Below are positions 1-12,800 of a stretch of 64,000 nucleotides of DNA, piece after piece (the stretch's first letter is position 1; each line of letters begins with the position of its first letter). Under the pieces are notes generated by a model. That model was not told the DNA's origin, searched no databases, and was given only the letters and a program-made list of their open reading frames with translations. The position numbers and the translations under genes were made by a program. Source of the stretch: Pyrus communis. Taxonomy: Eukaryota > Streptophyta > Magnoliopsida > Rosales > Rosaceae. The stretch covers positions 11,930,817 through 11,994,816 of the forward strand of contig NC_084806.1 in the NCBI RefSeq assembly GCF_963583255.1, in the 5' to 3' direction.

Positions 1-1376
1 GAATTCAGACCATAAAACCACATCAATTGATATGGTAATTAGAGACATGGTTTTAGACGTCGAAACTACGCCAATTGATATGGTTGTTGGTGATACAGTT
101 GATATGGAGAAATCCCGATCAGCTAAGTGGTTCGAGTTGAAAGCCGAAATTGGCGAAGAAATTATGCCTGGGGGGCATAATAATTGTTCAACAAATTCGG
201 CGGCCGAAAATGAAAAATATTTCGCCAAGTCAAAAATATTTGGAGAAAATTCTTTATTCGGCCTACGGCGAAATCAATTTGAAAATTTTGTTATTACAAG
301 ATCTCGACTTGGAATAAAGTATCGTTGGCCTCCTCCTGACTATGGTTCGGCCACTTTTCTTTTCGTTTGTTTAATATATATGTTATTTTCTTAAATATAC
401 GGCTATGCAAGCCGATGTAAAAAAAAATTGGGGGGGGGGGGGGGGCGGGGGGCGGGCAGACATTATAGGCTGAGTCTCAATAAGCTCCTCCTCGGTGACA
501 TTTAAGCAGTGAAGGTCTGATGCTATGCAGTGTGCAATTTGTTTGAAATTTAAAGCCAACATCATTATGGCCTGATGCCGTGTGTGTGTGTGTGTGTGTA
601 TCCTAAATGGTGGTCTGGTGTCGTGTGTGTATGTATAGATCCTAAATGGTAGGCCACTTTTTAGTGGTCATTCAGCGCCATGATTTTCACTGTTGCTGCA
701 TCCTTTTTTGGGGCAGGTAAGAGAGATTTAATGTGACTAAAATATGGTGATGTTATCGTGACCCATTCGGTGGAATAGTCTCGGCCCAAAAAAAAAAAAA
801 ATTGGCATAGGCCTACGCTCGACCAACCATTAGGCCGAAGTCAAAGAGACATGCATGGCAGACATCATCATTACAGCCAATAAGCCAAGATTTGAGTTTA
901 TGGCTTTGGTACCATGTATATATATATATATATATATGCTAACTGCATGACTGGCAGATCACATCAGACAATCATGCTACTTTTATAGATATGTGTATAT
1001 AGGCAGGCCGAGCTCTAGGAACGATTTTTATCGACCTTGACCTCAATTCTTCTTGGCTTTACTTTACCCTCGACCCGTCGGCCGAGCTCGACCCCAGTTC
1101 TTTTCTGCCTTCTGCTCTACATTGCCGCTTTTCTGCCATCGCAAATGGGCTGCTGAAAATAATTGGTACCCATCAAATGTTAATGCATGCATGTGCATGG
1201 AAGAGAAAAACGGTGAATTAGCAGAAGGAGATCACGACATTGGCAGAACAGAGGTGACTTTAATGCCGAGGAACAAAATTTGCTTTGGCAATACGATGAA
1301 ATGTCGTTGGCGACGAACAGTTAATTTCCTTAAACATTCGTCTTACGAACCGAAGTTCAAGAAAACTGGGGGGCAA
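1..1376 (+). mobile_element. Internal 3' part of an LTR retrotransposon (truncated by window edge)
   Basis: This stretch lies directly upstream of a plausible 3' LTR and ends in a polypurine-like tract (AACTGGGGGGCAA, about 1364-1376), which is how Ty3/gypsy internal regions end. Two open stretches on the plus strand (32-394 and 1053-1442) show no domain I recognise. The segment also holds a run of 16 G followed by two shorter G runs (430-456), a GT microsatellite (about 582-599) and a TA microsatellite (about 916-936). I infer a degenerate retroelement interior. The 5' LTR and the gag-pol genes would lie left of the window. The family is not certain. Confidence 0.5.
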
Positions 1377-2690
1377 TGTTTTGACTCAATTTTACACCAT
1401 CGACCCAAGCGATCGAGGTCGTTGAGTAAGCATGGTTCTTAATCGTCGGATAAGAAAGTTAGGATAATTTGCTATTGTTAAAAGATAATATTATGGTTCT
1501 TACTCATACTAATTATCTTTTAATAAATTATCTTAATTTTCTTATGCAAAATAAATTGTACAAATTCTTGGACACTTCACGTGGCTTAACATGGATCTGC
1601 AAGCTGAAGATAATGGTGAATAGGAAACCTAATAAGGTTAGGTGAAGGAAACCTAATAAGGTTAGGTGATGGATGCAACTTGATATTTAGTCAGTTGCAC
1701 AGTTCCATATTTGAATTGATTTGCATGCAGAACCACTAGGAATAATGGGATAAGGGAAAATCATGGTCTTAGATAATGATGACGCAAGGAACCTAAGTAG
1801 GCTAGCCCTTTTTCTATGATGTTTTGATGATCAGATAAAGCATGGCTACTGATGGGTTTTTATGAGAAGCCTAGGTGGGCTACAAATGTGATGTGATAAG
1901 CCTAGATGGACTTTTATTAGGTTTGAAAAGTCTTGGAACAAATCCCACGGCTCAGTTTGAAGGATATGCCCTGATTTCTGATGCGGATCAACTTCAGGTA
2001 TTAGAGTTGCAATTAAACTCTGCAACATTATATGACCTTGCAAAGCAAGTACTTTAGCCTTATAAATACAGATGCAATGGCAATGGAAAAGGGACCTCCA
2101 ATTCAACACACAACTGCCCTGCGTAAACCTCTCAAACATCTTGAGATTTTTTATTTTCTTTTTCCGCTGACACATCTTCAGTTTGAATAAACAACACTGG
2201 GAAGGCAACCAGCGAACATCTTGAGTTTGGATAAACAGCACTGTTGCCGTAGAACCATTCAACCGCGGAGCACCTTCAGTTTAGACAAACAGCACTGCGT
2301 CGAGGCTGATTGATTATCTATCTAAGTCTCGGTCGAGAAGGATTTTTGAATCTTAATTGGTAAAGGTCATCTCATTAGCCTTCTCAGCGAAGTAAGGTGT
2401 TACAAGTTACTACATTCAGCACATTGAAAGCCGAATTTGATATTGAACTTCATAGAACTAGCAGCCTTGTCTTCAGGCTCGAGAATCCGAAGGCTGAGAT
2501 GTGTTCCTTCCTCGGTCGCAGTTGCAAGATCAAGAAGTCAGCAACACGCTTAACGCAACATCAACAAATTTACTCCTCAGCCGAGCTCGGCCGACGAGTT
2601 GGCACGCCCTGCATCAACCGAAAGACGTAGTTAGCTCATTAATTACTCGGCATGTGCACCACGTAGGTTTTGTAATTTTTAGAGTCAACA
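1377..2690 (+). repeat. Probable 3' LTR, about 1.3 kb
   Basis: It begins TGTTTTGACTC right after a G-rich polypurine tract and ends GAGTCAACA, so it has TG...CA termini that are imperfect inverted repeats of each other. A TATA-like box (CTTATAAATAC, about 2056-2066) lies in the second half, as expected for an LTR promoter. Downstream of it a short unit resembling TTCAGTTTGAATAAACA occurs three times (about 2177, 2220 and 2277). No second LTR copy is in the window, so the boundaries rest on termini and context only. Confidence 0.55.
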
Positions 2691-3588
2691 ATACTACAAC
2701 TACCTTATTTTCTTACAAATATTTTTAAATGTTTTTATCGATACTTTTAATGCAGGAAAAATGGCAAATAATGTTCCAATTCTCCCGATTCAAAGAAAAT
2801 TCTCAAAGCCATCCATCTTCCACTATCATCCCTAAGCAAATCCCCTCCTGCGGCAATACCCACAATTCCCCTTACACTACCATCTATATTAAGTTTGACT
2901 CAACCCGAATTTAATCAGTTTCATGCAATGAAGTCCTGCGTTTTTGTGGGCTTCATGAATTCCACTTTGAGCTTTCTTCTCTAACTGGCTTTGATTTCAA
3001 GGTAAGTATTTTCTCTAGAATTTTGTTTGGGATTATCTCTTTTTCTCTTTGTTCTCCTCAATCTCTATGACCTCTGATTGAATCTGTTTTGTTAATCATC
3101 ATCGAAAGATGACCTATGAGCTTTCTTGACCAAAGAATCATTGGTTTAGGGTTGTAGGGTTATTGATTTTTTTCCATGCTCTTTCTTCTTCCTTGACCTT
3201 GCTGTCGTCGGCTATCTCTTTCAAGCCATCAGCCGCCGCATGATCTTCAAACCCAGGAACGTCTCCTTCCCAACTTAATTTTATTTCCGAGTTTGAAAAA
3301 AGAAAAAGAAAAATCCAAGTCCCAAGATTGTAATTAACAATAAAATACGTACATGCAACTTTCCCTTTTGTTTTATATATTCGTCTCCGACGCTGGATGT
3401 CGTTTGATAAGGTGGATTCTCGCTTCTTTTTTATTTGTCCCACTTAACTCATTGTTTTCTTTCCTTCCTTCTTCTTCTTCTTCTTCTTTTTTTTTTTTTT
3501 TTTTTCTTTTTTGGTGAGATTTGACTTCCATTTTTTTTGTTTTTTAATTACTAGAAGCTAATGCATTTACTCGGTGTCAAAAAAAAAA
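2691..3588. other. Unassigned spacer
   Basis: I see no supportable gene here. A few short open frames exist but have no recognisable domains. A CTT-rich stretch followed by a long T tract (about 3470-3510) is present. This is the DNA between the truncated retroelement on the left and the MITE that holds the 16.6 kb element. Confidence 0.4.
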
Positions 3589-3647
3589 AATATGGAGATT
3601 AGTGTGAGGTCCACACCACATCGAATTTTAACAATCCAAACCATCTT

Positions 3648-4217
3648 TATGGATGCAAATTTCCGCCGTCTTCTCCTTTGACAAAAATGAACCTGCAAAA
3701 TAATAACACCTAAGACTTAGGCTAAAAACCTCACGCACCCACGATGAATGAGGGGCTTTGACCAAAAAATTTCCGATGTTAATGTTAGAATTATGAGAAA
3801 AATGTGTTTAGGAGTTTGCGGGTAGCCAATGGCTTAGCTTTTTAGTTGGAGAATAAGAGTATTTATAAGAGAGTGGCCGACCCTATTTGGAGAATAGGGA
3901 CCAGCCATATATAGTGGAATTATGAGTATAATTGCAAGATATTATGTGAAATAATATCTTACAATTAACTTGGCAATTAATCCTAAATTGAATAGGAAAA
4001 TTGAGAGTTACATTTTGAGTGAGGATTTGATGAGGAGTGATGAGAAGGATTTGAATAAATACCATTTTGATCACCTTTGACTTTTCCTTGATTGAGTCGT
4101 TATTGTTTGTTGCATGCGCGTGAGAATCCCGATATGCCTCAAGGGTAATTTTTCCTTTTTAACCCAAAAATATATGTGTCACCTCCATAATTTTCTTAAT
4201 TTTTTTTTTGCTCCATA
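3648..4217 (-). repeat. 3' LTR of the Tat-like element
   Basis: It aligns by eye with 19715-20232 over most of its length. Shared blocks include CCCACGATGAATG, AATGTGTTTAGGAGTTT, GCAAGATATTATGTGAAAT and the end GCTCCA. It is about 50 bp longer than the other LTR because of an extra A/T-rich block around 3960-4020. The terminal dinucleotides have decayed to TA...TA. Just inside it, on the minus strand, GTGTGGGGGCATT (4218-4231) is the polypurine tract. Confidence 0.8.
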
Positions 4218-4231
4218 AATGCCCCCACACT

Positions 4232-4954
4232 TGTTGGGCTGCTCATATGAAAGGCAGTAGGCGTAGAGATTTTCCCTTACTTTAGGAAACATAAGATTAT
4301 TTTCTGTTATGATGTAGATTCCCACATTAATTGGAAATTCGATCCTTCTAGGAACGGAAAATAAATCACTTCCAAAGTCTATTTAAGTCTACCTTAGGTA
4401 GATGATTAAATCAACTTTAGAAATAAATTTATTGTTCCCCCTCCCCTTGCAATCATCTACACTTGCTTGTGCAAATGACCGTCTTTCATTCTTTTCTTCG
4501 TCTTCACGCCGCACCAAGGTAAGAAAAAAATAATTTTTCCTTGTCTTCGTAATTTTTGGGAGCCTCGAGGCTTGAAATTTGGCTTGATAGGGGTCGAGGA
4601 TGTGTCAAAAAAATGGTTTAGAAGGGCCACAGCATTGTTGCCATGGGTGGCTTGGTGCGGCAGCGGCTCAACATGGGCTGAGATTTGGGTGTTGCGGTGT
4701 GGGCCACATAGGCGAGCTGGGGCTCGACTCAGGTCAGGACTTATGCTAGGCTTGGGCTCTTGTGGGAAAGGTGAGAAAGAGGGAGGCGTGGGGACGCCAG
4801 CCCCCTCCTTTTGGATTGGGCCAATAGAATGGCAACCTAGCATGTTGGGCCTCCTTATGCACTGGGCCGCTTTGCATGTTAGGTCAAGAGGGAGAAATGG
4901 GAGCCAGCGCGTGCCAGGCTCCTTTGGCTGCTGTCCTTGGTCGTAGGGCCCGAT

Positions 4955-4995
<41 letters not shown>

Positions 4996-5045
4996 ACATC
5001 CGTTTAATGATTCTTCCATATTTCTTTGTAGAATTTCTTTGAGTA
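4232..5045. other. Non-coding spacer inside the Tat-like element
   Basis: This lies between the 3' LTR and the antisense ORF. Open frames on both strands (4457-4999 minus, 4572-4946 plus) overlap a homopolymer of 37 T (4957-4993) and show no known domain, so I do not call genes. Confidence 0.5.
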
Positions 5046-6208
5046 TGTCTTCTTCAAGCTACAAGAGTGACGATGGTGTGCCGCCGTTGTATCACCAAGG
5101 CGGGTCTTTAAGTAAAGTGGGCTACATCATTGCTGCTCACTTCAAAATCAGCTCTAATGACTCGTTCAGAGATTTCCTTTAGCCATATAGGTATGCCATT
5201 CCGTTGGGGGTGCGTGTGAAACGTGTCAAGCAAGGTAGCAGCCGTGAGCCATGTAGTGAGGCTCGAAAGGCCATCAACTTTCACCCCTACTACTTTGTGT
5301 TGGGATTTACTCTTCCCATGTCACGTTTCTTCCAAGAAGTGCTTTGCTACATGAAGTGTGCCCTCATTCAATGTTCACCTTTGGATAGGCTTGCTACTAT
5401 GAAGAGCGATAAGGTGGACTCTGTTGCTAAAGTAACGCTAAGGCCCATTCCCCTTGCTGCTGAGACTGATTCGCCTATTGAGAAAGAGAAGACTGCTCGC
5501 GTATGCAGTTGTGACAAATCCACCAAGCCTGTTTCTGGGGAAGCTGCTGAGATTTGTGCGCTCTTGAAACCAGATCTACTTAAAGACATGGACTCATGTG
5601 CCAAGCTTGTCAATGGCTTTAGAGGGGTTGTTTGCCCAAGTTCTTTTGCGAAGCATATGATCGAATATAGAAGAACTACTCTACTTGCTATGATGCAGAA
5701 AACGGCGATTCTGGTAGCTGAGTCTATGTTCCTTGATCAAGAGGATACCAAGGCTGCCAAGGAAGTGGCAAAAACTGTGGCAGCTAAAGCTTATTCCTCT
5801 GCCGAGAAGATCAAGAGGTTGGAGTTTGAGCTCTTCACTTTTAAGGGGTTTAATATCTCTGCCCCCACTTTTCTGCAGGTTGAGGCAGCTTGCCAAAAGA
5901 TCGTTGACTTGGAGATTAAGCTTGACACGATCCAAGTTAAGTATGAAAATGCAGAGAATGAGATTGGATGTTACATACCTCAGATTTAAGATCGTGAGTG
6001 TACCGTTTTTGAGCTTCGTTCCACTGCTTACGCAAAGGATGAAGAGTTGATTGTTCCTTATAATCAAGTGATCCACTTCAAGAAGATCGTCGATAGGCTT
6101 GAACCCCAAGCGTTAGAACTCCAAGGTGCACTGAAGATCAACGAAAGTCTGAAGAATGAAGTGGTTGAGTTGCAGTGGCATCCATGTTGGTCTACTCGAG
6201 GAGGATGA
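5046..6208 (+). pseudogene. Antisense extra ORF (aORF-like) of the Tat-like element, broken
   Basis: The frame opens at an ATG at 5046 (MSSSSYKSDDG...) and runs through in-frame stops at 5180 and 5987 to about 6208. It is antisense to gag-pol. The N-terminal part resembles the putative plant retrotransposon proteins encoded by extra ORFs in Tat-type elements (motifs PLGVRVKRV, FHPYYFVLGFTLPM, FFQEVLCYMKCALIQCSP). After that motif it jumps to a charged, Ala/Lys/Glu-rich region that looks coiled-coil (about 5690-6180), so an internal deletion is likely. The role of these proteins is not known, and the stops make this copy non-functional. That it belongs to the retroelement and is not a host gene is inferred from its position between pol and the 3' LTR. 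Confidence 0.65.
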
Positions 6209-7779
6209 ACAGCTGAAGGGTAAGAAAGCTGGGCTCGAGGCTTTGCTTGTTTAGAGTAAAGACAATTTCTACAAGATAAGTTATGTAGATCATCTATTTG
6301 GTAGACCGTCTGACTTTAAGTTTGCTAGGAAAGACTTCAAGACCTTCTATATTTGTCCAGAAGACTTGCTTGCCTTTACTTTTGAGGCCTCCATTGGTGA
6401 AGTTATCGAAGAAGTTGGTGCCCAGGCTGAGGCAACTGGGGGTGAAGTGCTGGATGATAATGTTGTTGAAAGCGTCACGGCTGCTGAAGGTGTAGTGACC
6501 GAGTAGTCGTGGGATGTCCAAGCTGCTGAAGAGTGGTCTTCTAGGTAGCCTTTAGGATTTTCTTTGTTTTCCTTGTTATTTTTTGCTTTGCTTGAACTCT
6601 TTCGGCCTTTGCTACTTGTTTATCAATTTGGCTAGAAAATTTAATAAACTTGCTTCCTTCGTTTTTCTTCATCTTCGTTTATTTTGTTTATGCCCAACCT
6701 TTGACCTTTAGACCTTTAGACTAGCAGCAAACATGCTGCTTTTCTATAAATAGACAGGCCCACATAGCCTTTGCAGTAGTAGGTGTTGGTGTATAACTTT
6801 TGCAAAGTTGTTAGCCATAGGTCATGAAAACTTATAGACAGGCCCACATAGAACTTTTGAGTTGTGTGGCCTGCATCACAACATACGAAAGATTTTTAGG
6901 TCATGAAATTCGCTAACCTTTCGTATCAAAAGTACATGGTTGTATGGAATTTTATAAGCAAAAGTCCGAGAGAACTCGTTGCTTTTTATGTAACCAATTT
7001 TTGTGGGTTGCGTAACAAGTATACAACACTTTAGGAATTAGTGTAGATCTAAATGATCCGAACGTGCTTGGCAGAGGTGAAGCTTATCGACTGTGTAGCA
7101 TGTCAGCAATGGATAAAGCTTCGTATATGCATGTTGACTTATTTAACCTTTCACAAAAACATGAGGTTATATAAATTTAGCACGGCTTACTGCTCAAAGG
7201 GCAAGTCGTAGGCAGTATTCTGGAAATCGTAGGCTACATTAGTGCATTCGTTAGCAGCTTTAGGGTTCTAGGGCAGCCGTCTATAGGGCGTATTGCGTAA
7301 TGTGCCTCCTCCATCTTTAAGGCCTGATTCCCCACGGATTAGGCCAAGAGACCCAAAATCCTTCAGTTAGCTAAGCCTTGAAAAAGACCATTATGGCAAT
7401 TTCTAGGAATCAGCATAAGCCATCATGCACCTAGTTACACCAGGGCAGCCTGGCTCATCCATGTCTGGATATTCAAAGTGCATAGTTTATTCTCTCACAT
7501 TGGAAAGCAAACCCATATGGGTGTCGGGGAACTAGTTTACCCCAGGGGTGCAATTCCTGCAATAAGTCTCTAAGAAGGGGGCAATCTTTTATTAAAGTGC
7601 ATAAGTGATAAGTTGTTGTAAGCATGCAGTTGAGCCAAGTTGTAAATTACTTCTAAATTCCTCATTGAAACATAAGTGAAACGAACGAAAACTTAGTTAT
7701 AAGGTAAGAACTGCATAACAACTGGATAATCTTTGGCTTGCAAGGTAGTGCCCATCGAGCTACTTGAGTCTTCGGGCTT
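6209..7779. other. Non-coding internal region of the Tat-like element
   Basis: One short frame (6298-6495, plus) probably continues the broken antisense ORF in another phase. From about 6560 to 7779 I see no coding sequence and no recognisable motif. In this class a long non-coding stretch between the end of pol and the extra ORF is usual. Confidence 0.5.
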
Positions 7780-9935
7780 TTATGTAGCGAGAGGCCACGC
7801 ATGGTACTTTCTCAGATTATAGGCGTTCCACTGTTTTTTGATCTCTTTATGGTTCATGGTGGCAAGGGTGTAACTACCATTACCGCCTACTCTACTAATC
7901 TTGTACGGACCTTCCCAGATGAGATCCATCTTGTTGGAACCTTTTTTGGGGGCAATGATGAAGGCTTTTCTTAGAACTCAATCTTAGGGCTGGAACTGCC
8001 GGATCTTGGCCCTTTTGTTGTAGCTGGAGATGAGCTGTTATTGGTAGGCTGTAATGCAGGTGATGACCTTCTCACGTTTCTCCTCTGCCAAATCTAAGTT
8101 TGTGGCCATCTCATTTTTGTTCTGCTCGATGCTTGGCAGTAGAGTGCTGACAATTGGCACAATGACATTGGGAATAATGATTACTTCTAAACCAAATGCC
8201 AAAGAGAAAGAAGTTTCACCGATTGTTCATCGTTTGGTTGTGCAATACGCCCATAGACATCTGGGAAGTCCATTTGGCCATTTTCCCTTCTTGTCGAAGA
8301 GGGATTTCTTGAGGCAATCGTGAATCGTCTTGTTGGATGCTTTGGCCTACGCATCGACTTGAAGATACCTTAGCATGGACATATGCTGTTTGATGCCATA
8401 TATTTGGAAGAACTTCACCAAATCTTTGCCTACAAATTGCGGGCCATTTTCTATGAAGATAGATTGAAGATGCCAAATCGGCAAATGATGTTCCTCTATA
8501 TAAAGCGTTTTATGTCCATCTGAGTTGTGGTTGTCATGGGCGCCGCTTCCAACCATTTAGTGAAGTGGTCAATTGCCACGATCATCATGTCTCTGGCCCT
8601 AGTAACGGGCGGCATTGGCCCTACCAAGTCGATTGCCCACTGCATGAACAACCAAGGACTTGTTTACAGGTGTAGTTCGCTGGCAGGCAATGCTAGTACC
8701 GGCTTGTAAAGTTGGTAACGGTCGCACTTTTGTACTAACTTCTTAGCGTCTTAATGCATAGTAGGCCAGTAGTAGCTTGCGTTAAGAGCTTTCTATGCTA
8801 AGGATTGGTCACTGGAGTGATTTCCACAAACACCTTCGTGGATTGAACTTAGAACATTTAGGTCGTTGGAAGGCGCTAGGCAGCGGAGATGTGGTCCATT
8901 ATAGGATCTTCGAACGAGAATGTCGTTCCACATATAGTAACGTGCTACCTTTGTTTGGAGCTTTCTAGACTCCAATCTTTCCATGAGGAGTGTGCCATTG
9001 ACCAGGTAGTCTATAATGGAATCTTGCCAATTTGGAGTTGTACTAACCTGTGACAGCTCGACTGCTAACTCCGCCTCTATGCTCGGCTTGTCTAGATATT
9101 CCACCAGAATAGAGTGCTTGAATTGATGGTCGAGAGCGAAGACTAGGCTGGCTAGCATGTCCGTGTAGGCGTTGTCTGCCCACGGAACTTGAGTAAAGGT
9201 GTAAGTCTGCAATGCCTCAAGTTGCTTTCATACCTTCTTTAGTTATTGCGCCATCTTCAGATGTTTTACCGTGTGTTCCCCAATAGTCTAGCTGGTGATT
9301 AGCTAGGAATCAAAATGAATTGCAAACTTTCCACCGCTAAGTCTTTTGCTATTCAAAGGCTTACTAGTAAGGCTTCGTACTCTGCTTCGTTGTTGAATGC
9401 TTTGAAGCCTAGAATAATTGCCTGCTCGAGCATCGAATCATCTGGGGTGACAAGGACCACGCCTGCACCTGAGCCTTTGTAGTTGGCAGCGTCGTCGACA
9501 TGCAAATGCCAGAAGTATCCATCTAGTGAAGCAGGCGTGGCTAGGGGCATGCTCGGTTACCTCCGAGGCATCGTTGGGTAGCTTTGTTGTGTTGATTAGG
9601 CTAGGCATGAATTCTGCTATGAAGTCTACCAAGGCTTGGGCCTTTATCGCTGTGCAGGGTCGGAAAACTAAGTCATATTGGCCAAGTTCCAATGCTCATT
9701 TCATTACTCATTAAAAAACATATGGACCACGTAAGATTGATCGTAGAGGATACTAAATCATGATGATGACTGTATTAGCTTGACAATTTGGTCTGAGATT
9801 CTGAGCCACAACAACTAGCACCAAAATTAATTTCTTGATCTTCAGATATCTGGTTTCCACATCGAGAAGAGCTTTAGAATTGTAGAATAGCAGTAGTTAG
9901 GCCCCTACCTCTTCTCGTATGAGGGTACAGGTTAC
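7780..9935 (-). pseudogene. Tat-like pol remnant: RNase H and integrase
   Basis: On the minus strand the order is: an RNase H-like start (SKALLDVETRY near 9880), ELGQYDLVFRP and ALVDFIAEF (about 9690-9610), HVDDAAN...GSGAGVVLV (about 9510-9450, with the first catalytic Asp in VDDAA), NEAEYEALL (about 9390-9360), the integrase HHCC-like segment (about 8950-8800), the core motif ENGPQFVGKDL (about 8460-8420), and the C-terminal GPYKISRVGGNGSYTLA...WNAYNLRKYHAWP (about 7890-7785), ending in TAA at 7780-7782. Frames shift and contain stops. RNase H degrades the RNA strand during reverse transcription and integrase inserts the cDNA. The upstream reverse transcriptase is absent. Confidence 0.8.
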
Positions 9936-11783
9936 TAGGGATAGGCACAGGCCCGGCCCAGCCCAAATTCGTAAGAACCGGACTTGACCCGTTTTAAAAT
10001 GCAACGAACAGGGACGGGCCGGGTATATGAATTTTGAGATTTGGAACCGAACTTAACCCGGCCCATTTAAATCGGGCCAATTCGGGTCGAGTCCACAGGT
10101 CCAAATTACTTTTCTTTTTTTTTCTTTTTTAAGAACAGGTTAGTTGGATTATGTATAAAAAAAAATCTGTATCATCTACTTTGTAAATATTTGCCAAGTA
10201 CAGACTATTGCATCAAAAAAGAAATTACAGGCTAAATTAGCAACTATATAAATCATTTGAACATATAGAATAGCAGCCTTCTCCCAGTTCTCATCCAGTT
10301 CTAAACAATGAGAAAGGCTCTACTGTCAGTACAAGATGTTTGCAGCCTTCTCCCAGTTCTCAGAGGGGTGAAATACATCTTTCTCTACCAATAGTTACAA
10401 ATAAAAGCTTATAAAGAGGAGTTTACATTCAAATCCAATTTGCATGAAATGGTCATAGTTAAAACTTAAAATGGGATTTTGAATACCTCTTCCTGATCAT
10501 ATTTGGTGTCAACTTGTTGGGCTTGCATACGTGATAGTCTACAGATTGCAAACATATATTGCATCTCAACGTCAAATTGGGGATTTCGAATCGATTAAAT
10601 TTCAGAACTTGAATCAAGTGGACTTGCATATTATCAAAGATTGTTGGTCCACAACGAAACTAAATGCAACTGCGTAACTTATTTGACTGGAATTACAAAA
10701 TTCTCCACCAAATTTTCTCATCAACCAACAATTATCTATTTACATTACTTGGATTCACAGAAATGTTCCACCAATCAACCAAACATAATCTAATTAAAAA
10801 TAACAAAATATGAAATAGAAGATTCAAATATATACAAGTCTAAAACTATCACAGGACACACATATAAATTCAAATTCAATTTAATTCAACAGAAGATTCA
10901 AATTCAATTCACCAAAAGATTTGAAATTGGAACATAATAGAGGTCAAGATTCAAGAACCCAAATAAATCCCTAAATCTAGTGCACCATCAATCTCTCATT
11001 CAAGCACAACAATTTTGGTTATGTTAATCAAAGCATCAACATGTGCAACTTTCATTTTGTAATCCTATGAAGGAAAATTTATGAACCCTCCAATTCATAT
11101 AAGTTAAATTTATAGATTGGGTTTGGGGTTTTCTTGAAATCCCATATGATTACCGAATGCAGAGACTCAAAGATTGTAGAGTCAGAAATGGCATATATCT
11201 AGAAAACCTTAAATCCTTAAATCTAAAAAATTAATCAGAGAGAATCAGAGATTGCAGAATGCAGAGACTCCAGAGAGTTAAGATTTAAGAAATTATACTA
11301 CATTAATTTGGGAGGACATGAGATTTCGATTTCGATTTGCAGGATGATGGTGGTGTTCTAGATGGCGATGATGGGGTAGTCGTGATTGCAAGATGATGGT
11401 GGTGTTCTAGATGACGATGATGGAGTAGTTGTGATTGGGAGGAGAATGTGGTAATGTAGTTGGTGATTGTGGTCGTACTCGCAAGTCGCGAGAAAGAGAC
11501 AGAGATGGAGAATTGGTGATAGCTACTGTCGAGGAGAAGAAGAAGATCGATTTTTCTGTCTGAGATGAGACTGGGTGAGGAAAAATATGCAATCAAATGG
11601 TGGAGAGTGAAGGTGTGAATAATCCCACGCTAGAAATGGTTTGGGCCGAGGGCCTGTTCCTTTTAATATTTGGATCTGCCCCGCCCCATTTCTTCTTCGA
11701 AATATTTAGACCCGCCCGAACCTGTCCCAAACCGCGAGGACCCACCCCAACTCGCATGTCCAGGACTCGTTTGCCCACCCCTA
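9936..11783. mobile_element. Non-autonomous hAT-like element, about 1.85 kb
   Basis: The termini are TAGGGATAGGCACAGG on the left and, read inward from the right, TAGGGGTGGGCAAACG. These are hAT-type inverted repeats. The subterminal regions are rich in GGCCC/GGGCC and CCCGCCC motifs, also usual for hAT elements. The interior has no transposase. A roughly 49 bp unit is tandemly duplicated at 11340-11389 and 11390-11438. The flanking 8-mers (CAGGTTAC and GAGCTCAA) match at only four positions, so a target duplication is not demonstrated. The element sits exactly where the host retroelement lacks its reverse transcriptase. Confidence 0.7.
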
Positions 11784-12737
11784 GAGCTCAAAGCTACTTC
11801 TCAAACTGCCAAGTAAATGTTCAAGCTTAGACGCGAGTCAATTCTAGCAGTCTTCTCTAGCTGTTGGGGATCAATAATGATGTGCTCGGCATTCTCTTTA
11901 GGTTTCCATCCTGTCTCGTCTGTTGGCATTGATTTGAACACCATCTTCTTGATTTGGTTGTTGTAGTTTTTATTTGGTAGCTTTGTCGTCATTTTAGACC
12001 TTAGTAGCCTATACGGGGATAAAGGTCTCTGGGATGTGGAATCAGATTTTTTGATACTTGACGGAGGTTACGGCGCCCAACTTTATCAGCCAAGGTCACC
12101 CTAGAATCCCATTGTAGGGAGACGAATCGCTTACTATCGTGAACATCTACTTTGAGACAACTTGCGGTGTTCTCACGTCAAGTGTAATGTTGCCGATGGC
12201 AGTCGAGGTCTGTCCGTTGAATCTGATGAGTACCTCTGCTTGGCGTATGATTGTGCTTTCCAGACCCATCTTATGAATTACTGAGAGCTAAAGTAGGTTG
12301 ATTGCACTTCTGTTATCAACCATAATTCTGTCGACTATAGCATGGGCTAGTTGGACAGATAGCACTAGTGCGTCGTCATGTGGGAAGTCGACGTCTTCAA
12401 CATCCTACTTGGTGAACCAACGATGGGTTCTACTTGATAAGTCAAAGATAGGTCCAGGTTTGGTGTTGACTGCCTAGACCTGTGAGACTAGTAGAGCCTA
12501 CTAGATCTTCCTCTTCTTTGAGTTGTTGGTAGCACCTAAATGTTCGGATTCGGCAAAGATGTCATTGATCTGAAGAATCTTGGTTGGCAGCTTTTCATCG
12601 ACGTCTGCACTCCTTCTAGGCTGCGCAACTGGCTTGTCTAAGTATATGTCGACCTTGCTCTTTTTCACCAACTTCTCTAGGTAGTTTCTCCAAGTGTAGC
12701 AATCGTCAGTTGTGTGACTAGGACCTTGATGGAATGC
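11784..12737 (-). pseudogene. Tat-like gag zinc knuckle and protease remnant
   Basis: On the minus strand the frame from about 12735 carries CAFHQGPSHTTDDCYTW, a zinc-knuckle-like Cys/His motif, followed by LEKLVKKSKVDIYLDKP and ESEHLGATNNSKKRKI. Further on (about 12390-12270) comes FPHDDALVLSVQLAHA and then IMVDNRSAINLL, the retropepsin active-site region. Related elements have VDNGSA there, so Gly to Arg (NRSA) should abolish protease activity. The next part (about 11985-11830) matches the protease/reverse transcriptase linker (PQQLEKTARIDSRLS). Several stops are present. Upstream, gag continues at 17380 across an inserted element. Confidence 0.75.
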
Positions 12738-12752
12738 ACAGTTGTAATACCC

Positions 12753-12800
<48 letters not shown>

